Positions 32,891-38,174 of a DNA stretch of 38,174 nucleotides are shown piece after piece. The DNA lies in assembly GCA_021413585.1 (NCBI GenBank), contig JAIOQB010000466.1:1-38174 (forward strand), written 5' to 3'. The position numbers were made by a program, and so were the translations under genes. The stretch's first letter is position 1, and each line of letters opens with the position of its first letter. The notes below the pieces were generated by a model, which worked only from the letters and a program-made list of their open reading frames with translations, was not told the origin of the DNA and did not search any database. The DNA comes from Planctomycetia bacterium. Its GTDB lineage: Bacteria; Planctomycetota; Planctomycetia; Pirellulales; UBA7805.

Positions 32891-32909
32891 GGTCGAAGGG
32901 ATGAACTTT

Positions 32910-32976
32910 CGGGTGCCTGGAGCAACGCCCCAGAGTTTATTGGCCAAAGCAACTGGGGCGTTGCCCCAGGCACCCA
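32910..32976. repeat. Family E paired palindrome upstream of the HAD gene
   Basis: Left arm 32910-32937 (CGGGTGCCTGGAGCAACGCC...) and right arm 32951-32976 (AACTGGGGCGTTGCCCCAGG...). It occupies most of the gap between the HAD and Nudix genes, and lies in the 5' leader of the HAD message if the two are cotranscribed. Confidence 0.92.
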
Positions 32977-33001
32977 TTACTAACGCGTGCCTTTGCTCTG
33001 T

Positions 33002-33658
33002 CTATCTTCTATCCAACTCCCTCAACACATTCCCCAGCGCGCACAAGATCAAGCTCGTCGCTCCCCAAATCTGATGCTCGCCGAGCGCAATAAACGGCGT
33101 CCGATACGACACGCCCCCCATGGTGCGAAGCGTCTCGCGGGCGGCGGCCGGATCGAGCAGCACGGAGAGCGGCAGCTCCAGCACCTCGGCCACCTCGCGC
33201 GGGTTGGGCCGCCACACCGGCGGCGCCTCGATCGCCGCCACCCAAGGCGTAACGATAAAGTCCGACACGTACACATACAACTCGGCCAGCCGCCCCAGCA
33301 GCGTCACTCCCGCCGCGGCGATCCCCAACTCTTCGTCTAATTCGCGCAGCGCGGCCTGGTCGCTCGTTTCCCCCGCCTCGATCAATCCCCCGGGCAGCGA
33401 GATCTGCCCGGCGTGAAACGGCATGTGCGCCGGCCGCACCGTCAGCGGCAGCCGCCAGCCGCCGTCATCGGCCCGATACAACAACACCAGCACCGCCGCC
33501 GGCCGGGCCGTGGCAGGCGCGGGGCCCGCGTGCCGGCCGAAGCTCAATTCCGTCTCGAACGTGCGGCAAACTTTGGGCCGGCTCTCCGCCACCAGGCGCG
33601 TTGCCAGCAGTTGAGGCACTTGGTCGTCGGCGGTTTCCTGTTTATGGGATTCGAGCAT
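33002..33658 (-). CDS. Nudix hydrolase, CoA pyrophosphatase-like
   Basis: A 218-residue enzyme. The Nudix box runs from Gly91 to Gly112 (G91-x5-E97-x7-R105-E-L-x-E109-E110-x-G112), which binds the metal ions for pyrophosphate cleavage. Just before it, HAGQISLPGG matches the UPF0035 motif that marks CoA pyrophosphatases of the NudL/NUDT7 type, so CoA or acyl-CoA derivatives are the likely substrates. The next gene on the same strand upstream is an acyl-CoA synthetase, consistent with CoA ester turnover. ATG 33658 is preferred because the longer frame starts in a CGCAAAG-type repeat. Confidence 0.92.
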   Translation of the reverse strand: MLESHKQETADDQVPQLLATRLVAESRPKVCRTFETELSFGRHAGPAPATARPAAVLVLLYRADDGGWRLPLTVRPAHMPFHAGQISLPGGLIEAGETSDQAALRELDEELGIAAAGVTLLGRLAELYVYVSDFIVTPWVAAIEAPPVWRPNPREVAEVLELPLSVLLDPAAARETLRTMGGVSYRTPFIALGEHQIWGATSLILCALGNVLRELDRR

Positions 33659-33676
33659 TATTCCAGGTTCATTTTC

Positions 33677-33766
33677 GATGCAAAGTCGCAAAGGCGATAA
33701 TACGACGTTTGGTTTCGGCGACTACAAAACACTTCCTTTGCGCGTCTTGGCGTCTTTGCGACTGTG
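33677..33766. repeat. Family K (CGCAAAGACGC type) inverted pair
   Basis: GATGCAAAGTCGCAAAGGCG at 33677-33696 and, inverted, CCTTTGCGCGTCTTGGCGTC to 33766. The right arm encodes the last 13-14 residues and stop of the acyl-CoA synthetase (SRKDAKTRKGSVL), so that C-terminus is repeat-derived. Related segments occur at 401-416. Confidence 0.85.
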
Positions 33767-35506
33767 CGTCAAATCCGGATGAACCACGGCGTCTTTTGGC
33801 AAATGCGCCCCGTCCTGCCGGTGTTCCACTTGCTCCGCCGCCCGCTGCCGCTCCGCCTCGCGCAGCACCCGGCGGCGGATTTTTCCGCTGGTGGTCTTCG
33901 GTAGCGCGGCGGCGAACTCCACTTGTCGTGGGTATTTATACGGCGCCAGCCGCTCTTTGACCCAGGCTTGCAGCTCCTCGCTCAGTGCAGCCGTCGGCGC
34001 GATCCCCTGCCGTGGCACGACAAACGCCTTGACCACCATGCCGCGCAGCGCGTCGGGACTTTCCACCACCGCCGCTTCGAGCACCGCCGGGTGCTCCACC
34101 AGGCAGCACTCCACCTCGAACGGCGAGATGCGATACCCGCTGGCGTTGATCACGTCGTCGGCGCGGCCTTGGAACCAAAATCGCCCGTCGTCATCGCGAG
34201 TCAACACGTCGCCGGAGTAGTACCACTGGCCGCGGAAGATCTCGGCCGTCTGCTCCGGCTTGTTCCAATACTCGCGCATCATGCCGGGATGGCTGTCGCG
34301 GCGCACCACCAGCACTCCCTCCTCGCCTGGCGGGACGTCGTTGAGTTGCTCGTCCACCAGGCGAATCACGCATCCCGGCGCCGGATGGCCGCAGCTTCCC
34401 GCCAGGCTCGGCACGCCCGCGCGGTTGTAGCAGTACACCATGCACTCGCTCATGCCGATGCCGTCGAGCGGCGTGAACCCCAGCCGGGCTTGCACCGAGC
34501 TGATCGTGTCGGGCGGCAGCGGCTCTCCGGCACTGACGCCATGCCGCAGGCTCGTCAGTTGTGCATCAGTCACATGAGGATCGGCGGTCAGCATCCGATA
34601 CATCGTCGGCGTGCCGACAAAGTTGGTGATCCCATGCCGCTCGATCAAGTCGAACCACGCCCGCGGCTCGAACCGCCCGTCCAAAGGATGATACAACATC
34701 GACGTGATTCCGACCCGCATCGAATATAAAAACGTGCAGGCCACCGGCAACAGCCAGCCCACCTCGGCCGGGCAGGCGGCCACGTCGCCGTCGCGATAAT
34801 CGTGCCACTCGCGGATCAGCGAATCGTAGGAGATCGGGTAGCGGTGGTAGTGAACGACTCCCTTGGGATCGCCTGTCGTGCCGGACGTGTAGGCAATGAA
34901 CGCGACGTCGTCGCTGGCCGTGTCGGCCGCCACAAAGTCGGCGGCGGAAAAATCGTCGCCGATGCTCGCGATCAACTCCCAGAAGTCGAGTTGCCCGGTG
35001 CCGGGCCGATGTCCGTTATACGGCGTGACGATCAAGTGCTTGAGCGCCGGCGCGTCGGCGTTGGCCGTCTCCAACTCGCCAGCCAGTTCCGGCGTGGTAA
35101 TGGCGGCGACCGCAGCGGAGTCCGTCAGTCGATAGGCGATCTCCGCGGCGCGGAATTGCGTGCTGCTGGGGATGAAAATGGCGCCGAGCTTGGCGATGCC
35201 CAGCACGGCGATGTAGAACTCCGGCAGGTTGGGCAATCGCAGCAGCACGCGATCGCCGCGCTGCACGCCCAAGTTCGTTAGCGCCGCGGCAAACCGGCTC
35301 GACAGTTCGTCCAATTCCGCATACGTGAACCGCCGGCACTCCCCCGCCGAGTTCTCCCACACGAGCGCCACCTGCTCGCCGCGCCCCGCGGCCACATTGC
35401 CGGCAGTTAGCGCGTGCCCCAGGTTGTAGCGCGCAGGAATCGCCGCCCACGGATCGGCATGGCCATTGAGAGGTGCGATATTGCAATCCTTTGCCAGCAA
35501 ACTCAT
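33722..35506 (-). CDS. AMP-forming acyl-CoA synthetase (acetyl/medium-chain type)
   Basis: A 594-residue adenylate-forming enzyme that activates a carboxylic acid to an acyl-adenylate and then a CoA thioester. The phosphate loop YTSGTTGDPKG is at 206-216, the motif DGIGMSECM follows in the middle, YYSGDVLTRDDDGRFWFQGR and DVINASGYRISPFEVE mark the hinge, and Lys542 in PKTTSGKIRRR is the catalytic lysine. The motif set is closest to acetyl-CoA synthetase and medium-chain ligases; chain length cannot be told. The C-terminal tail after Lys542 is long (51 residues) and its end is encoded by a repeat. ATG 35506 is preferred because the upstream extension translates a family A repeat. Confidence 0.92.
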   Translation of the reverse strand: MSLLAKDCNIAPLNGHADPWAAIPARYNLGHALTAGNVAAGRGEQVALVWENSAGECRRFTYAELDELSSRFAAALTNLGVQRGDRVLLRLPNLPEFYIAVLGIAKLGAIFIPSSTQFRAAEIAYRLTDSAAVAAITTPELAGELETANADAPALKHLIVTPYNGHRPGTGQLDFWELIASIGDDFSAADFVAADTASDDVAFIAYTSGTTGDPKGVVHYHRYPISYDSLIREWHDYRDGDVAACPAEVGWLLPVACTFLYSMRVGITSMLYHPLDGRFEPRAWFDLIERHGITNFVGTPTMYRMLTADPHVTDAQLTSLRHGVSAGEPLPPDTISSVQARLGFTPLDGIGMSECMVYCYNRAGVPSLAGSCGHPAPGCVIRLVDEQLNDVPPGEEGVLVVRRDSHPGMMREYWNKPEQTAEIFRGQWYYSGDVLTRDDDGRFWFQGRADDVINASGYRISPFEVECCLVEHPAVLEAAVVESPDALRGMVVKAFVVPRQGIAPTAALSEELQAWVKERLAPYKYPRQVEFAAALPKTTSGKIRRRVLREAERQRAAEQVEHRQDGAHLPKDAVVHPDLTHSRKDAKTRKGSVL

Positions 35507-35560
35507 GGCGATATTCCTTGGGGCTGCGTTTATCGTTGAATCAATCGGCCAAAGAAGCTC

Positions 35561-35707
35561 TTTTACCACGGAGACACGGAGGCACGGAGAAGGAATGACG
35601 GATGACCAGGATTCCAATCTCCAATAAGTCCAACAGCACGGCTGTTTGTCATTGGGATTTGCTCGTTGGTCATTAAGTGTTTCTCCGTGTCTCCGTGGTG
35701 AACAAAA
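35561..35707. repeat. Nested repeat: family A arms around family B arms
   Basis: Outer arms 35561-35599 (TTTTACCACGGAGACACGGA...) and 35678-35707 (GTTTCTCCGTGTCTCCGTGG...). Inner arms 35601-35628 (ATTCCAATCTCCAATAAG type) and 35647-35677 (TCATTGGGATTTGCTCGTTG...). The same nesting as at 32074-32210, with sequence differences in the inner pair. It fills the gap between the acyl-CoA synthetase and the next upstream gene. Confidence 0.93.
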
Positions 35708-35722
35708 ACTCAGCCTCGAACC

Positions 35723-37444
35723 CTACGGTTCGAGCCGATACAGGGCGAATGAATTTTTCCTGGCAACGCAAAATAATGCAATACGAGGATCGTAGCGAGT
35801 TACGAGGTATTTGGCCTGCCGGGCCCTCCCCAGGGCCCGAATTTGGTCCGTCGTGAGGTCTGCCAGCGTCTGCCCGGGGGTCAGCAGGCCGTCGGCCGCG
35901 GTCATGCGAGACCACCAGCGGTCGATCGACGCGGCGTCCTGCGGCATCTCCTTGAGCACCGCTGACTCTGCTCGCCCGGCGTACCATTTAAACGTCTGGG
36001 CACCTCGCGGCGTGAGAAACACGGCGCTCGCCGGCTGCTGCTCCGCCGCCACGCGGCAGATGGCCAGCCAATCGGCGTACAGCGCGTCCGTAGGCGTGTG
36101 CCGGCGATCCGCCAGCGGAATCGGATTCTGCCAGCGGTCGTAGGTTTGCAGGCCCAGGTGAGCGACGGCCAACATAAGTGCCGCTGCCAGGCCGGCCCAC
36201 GCCAAGTTCCGTCGCCACGATCGTCGACCCAAGGGTGCCTGGGGCAACGCCCCAGATGTTTGAACTACAGAAGGCTGGGGCGTTGCCCCAGGCACTCGAT
36301 CACGTCGCAATGCTTCCTCTAAGAAACCCACAACGGCCAACGCCGCCCCAACGGGCACAATCGCATCGGCCAGTCGAAACCAATAGAACTTCAGCGCCGC
36401 CGCAGTGACCCTGGGCGATTCAGCCAATCCAAACGCCACGCCGTAGATTAGTATCCCCAGCGCGGCAAACAGCAGCGCCGCCTGGATGAATCGCGCAAAT
36501 CGAACTCGCCCTTCGGTCCGCCGCTGCAATCGACACAAGCAGAGCCAGAGCAGCGCCAGTGACATGAATCGCCACCCATAATCGGTCGGCATCCCGTCCT
36601 GAATAAAGAACTTCCCCGGATTGAGGTGATGCGGCAGCCGGGAAAAGACTTGCGTTTGCGCCGCGCGATCGATAGCCGCCGCGTCGGCCCCGCGATCGAG
36701 CTTCAGTGCGCTAAGCACACTCGGCGTCGCAATCAGGCAACCGACAATTAAGCCGGGCAACATGGCGCGAATTGACGGCCGGTCTGCATCGCGGCCGGAG
36801 AACAGCCACGCCACCCCCGCCGCCAGCAACGACCAGCCGCCGACCAGCACATGCAGCAGCGTGGCCAGCCCCAGCAATACCCACGCCCGGTTCCAGCGAT
36901 TGAGCGCGACAGCTTCGAGCGCGAGAAATACCGCGACGTAGGCCAGCCCTTTGGCCTCGAAACCACCCACGATCCATTCGCCCGCCATGTGCAGCCGGGC
37001 ACTAAATGCAACCATGAGCGCCGCGGAGAGGACCGACCACCACGGACCCGGCACCAGCGCCGCGCTCAGCCGCCGCCAACTCCAGGCGAGCAACCCGTAC
37101 GTAAGCAGCCGGCCCACGATCGCCGTCGCCGGCAACGACAGCCACAGCGTCCACCAGCCGCACGTCCAATAAAAGGCCGCATGCGAATCGGCCGACTCCA
37201 GGAACAAATCGCCGCGGCACCAGTCAGGATTCCAATAATGCTTGGCCTTCGCCAGATAATACGGCTCGTTGACGTCCGGCACCGTCAGCCCCGCGTGCAG
37301 CAGGAACAGAGCGAAGATCAGTGCGATTTCCAGCAGCACTTGGACGCGTGACAGCCGCGCCGCGTCGGCGCGCGCCAGATCGCTTGCGGACGAGGAGAGA
37401 TCCTCGCGCTGCCTCGTCGGTTCTGGCGGCGCACGCTCCGGCAT
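35723..37444 (-). CDS. Polytopic membrane protein, DUF6798/glycosyltransferase-C-like
   Basis: A 573-residue inner-membrane protein with about ten hydrophobic segments and large loops. The first helix is followed by VPDVNEPYYLAKAKHYW, with acidic residues in the first external loop as in GT-C glycosyltransferases, and by a WCRGDLFLESADSH motif. I associate this pattern with planctomycetal proteins carrying a DUF6798 label, but cannot confirm it. A soluble domain occupies about residues 440-573. A family E palindrome (36233-36298) is translated in a loop as VPGATPQ...SGALPQAP. Function is probably in glycan or lipid sugar transfer, by analogy only. Confidence 0.78.
   Translation of the reverse strand: MPERAPPEPTRQREDLSSSASDLARADAARLSRVQVLLEIALIFALFLLHAGLTVPDVNEPYYLAKAKHYWNPDWCRGDLFLESADSHAAFYWTCGWWTLWLSLPATAIVGRLLTYGLLAWSWRRLSAALVPGPWWSVLSAALMVAFSARLHMAGEWIVGGFEAKGLAYVAVFLALEAVALNRWNRAWVLLGLATLLHVLVGGWSLLAAGVAWLFSGRDADRPSIRAMLPGLIVGCLIATPSVLSALKLDRGADAAAIDRAAQTQVFSRLPHHLNPGKFFIQDGMPTDYGWRFMSLALLWLCLCRLQRRTEGRVRFARFIQAALLFAALGILIYGVAFGLAESPRVTAAALKFYWFRLADAIVPVGAALAVVGFLEEALRRDRVPGATPQPSVVQTSGALPQAPLGRRSWRRNLAWAGLAAALMLAVAHLGLQTYDRWQNPIPLADRRHTPTDALYADWLAICRVAAEQQPASAVFLTPRGAQTFKWYAGRAESAVLKEMPQDAASIDRWWSRMTAADGLLTPGQTLADLTTDQIRALGRARQAKYLVTRYDPRIALFCVARKNSFALYRLEP
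36233..36298. repeat. Family E paired palindrome inside a coding region
   Basis: Left arm 36233-36261 (GGGTGCCTGGGGCAACGCCC...) and right arm 36273-36298 (GGCTGGGGCGTTGCCCCAGG...). Read on the minus strand in the gene's frame it gives VPGATPQ, a spacer, and SGALPQAP, the same reading as in the gene at 11992-14313. Confidence 0.93.
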
Positions 37445-37572
37445 CGATGCGGTTACCTCGGCAAAACAGGGTGCATGTTCACAGAGTAGTTGGATTGTCG
37501 GGTGTTGGCCAGATCAACGGCACTGGGGCCACATTTTGGACGCGGCTTTATTGCGTGTTCTTTCGATGCGGC

Positions 37573-37602
37573 TTGCCAATGCTCGCGCGTGGGCCCTATG
37601 AT
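37573..37602 (+). promoter_or_regulatory. Candidate sigma-70-type promoter for the isocitrate lyase-family gene
   Basis: TTGCCA (37573-37578) and TATGAT (37597-37602) are 18 bases apart, close to the -35 and -10 consensus. A start near 37609 would leave a leader of about 55 bases before the ATG at 37665. The remaining part of the gap 37445-37664 shows no repeat or gene. Confidence 0.5.
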
Positions 37603-37664
37603 TTGGGCGGTTGCCTTCGCGAGATCCCTGCATTGCGAGTTACTTTGTCGCCCGGAGCTACGGC

Positions 37665-38174
37665 ATGATCGTTGATTCCCCTGGTAAGCGGCTCCGCGAG
37701 GCGATTCGCGATACGACGATTCTGGTCCCCGGTGCGCCCAACGCGCTGGCCGGCCGGTTGATCGAGCGAGAAGGATATGAAGCCGTGTATCTCTCCGGCG
37801 CGGCGATCTCGGCCGGGGTGCTGGCGATGCCCGACATTGGATTGATGACACTCACAGAATTGGTGCAGCAGACCACCCTGCTCTGCCGCGCGGTGGGCAT
37901 ACCCGTGATCGTCGATGCCGACACCGGCTTCGGCGAAACGGCCAACGTCGAGCGGACGGTGATCGAATTGGAAAACGCGGGCGCCGCCGCGATTCAATTG
38001 GAAGATCAGCAATCCCCCAAGCGGTGCGGCCATCTGGACGGCAAGACGCTGGTGGATGTCGACGCGATGTGCGCGAAGCTGAGGGCAGCGGCCGCCGCCC
38101 GCCGCGATCCGGATTTTGTGATCATCGCCCGCACCGATGCCCGCGGCGTGACCGATATCGACGACGCCCTGGCT
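37665..38174 (+). CDS. Methylisocitrate lyase/PEP mutase family protein, 5' part
   Basis: The first 170 residues of an isocitrate lyase-superfamily enzyme; the frame is open to the end of the window. DADTGFG (84-90) binds Mg2+ and SPKRCGH (117-123), with the catalytic-loop Cys121, is the motif of methylisocitrate lyase (PrpB) and its relatives such as oxaloacetate decarboxylase-like and carboxyphosphonoenolpyruvate mutase-like proteins. It should cleave a C-C bond of a 2-hydroxy/tricarboxylic acid in the cytoplasm. PrpB is the best guess from KRCGH, but the C-terminal half is needed to exclude the others. A good promoter lies upstream. Confidence 0.88.
   Translation, partial: MIVDSPGKRLREAIRDTTILVPGAPNALAGRLIEREGYEAVYLSGAAISAGVLAMPDIGLMTLTELVQQTTLLCRAVGIPVIVDADTGFGETANVERTVIELENAGAAAIQLEDQQSPKRCGHLDGKTLVDVDAMCAKLRAAAAARRDPDFVIIARTDARGVTDIDDALA

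Overview
The window is GC-rich DNA from what looks like a member of the Planctomycetota, probably a Pirellulales-type lineage. This assignment is inferred from gene content and style: HEAT and TPR giants, a Tat-exported Gfo/Idh/MocA dehydrogenase, an ExbB/ExbD cluster with a toroid-domain partner, a short FRLRT-type N-terminal membrane protein, and very dense dispersed palindromic repeats. No marker gene (rRNA, tRNA) is present to confirm it. I see no CRISPR array, transposase, phage gene or RNA gene.

Layout. 1-8490: the 3' end of a small unknown gene; a B12-type radical SAM protein (minus) divergent from a Rieske ferredoxin; a UPF0173 metallo-hydrolase; an unknown five-helix membrane protein; archaeal-type phosphoglycerate mutase ApgM; a secreted beta-propeller/polysaccharide deacetylase fusion; and a small membrane protein. 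8637-15361: a probable operon of a TPR/peptidase-MA exoprotein, a MazG-like pyrophosphohydrolase, a large membrane protein (joined by two ATGA overlaps) and an ABC ATPase with no permease next to it. 15781-19325: a Gfo/Idh/MocA dehydrogenase and two HEAT-repeat proteins. 19442-21361: an APC-family amino acid permease with an unusual hydrophilic insert. 22132-32063: a seven-gene co-directional cluster of ExbB, ExbD, two tandem near-duplicate ExbDs, a membrane protein with an internally duplicated domain, a TonB-like one-helix anchor fused to an alpha/alpha-toroid domain, and a 1013-residue TPR exoprotein. 32213-38174: HAD phosphatase, Nudix CoA pyrophosphatase-like protein, AMP-forming acyl-CoA synthetase and a polytopic membrane protein (all minus), then the start of a methylisocitrate lyase-family gene (plus).

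Two things stand out. First, the 22-32 kb cluster looks like a dedicated proton-motive-force-driven envelope machine in which three ExbD-type subunits, a TonB-like anchor with an enzyme-like toroid head, and a TPR scaffold are encoded together; I do not know a described function for it. Second, the window holds at least ten families of short paired inverted repeats. They fill nearly every intergenic gap, are nested inside each other, provide the stop codons of several genes, and in at least three genes sit inside the reading frame. In two unrelated proteins the same element is translated in the same frame and orientation, much like Rickettsia palindromic elements.
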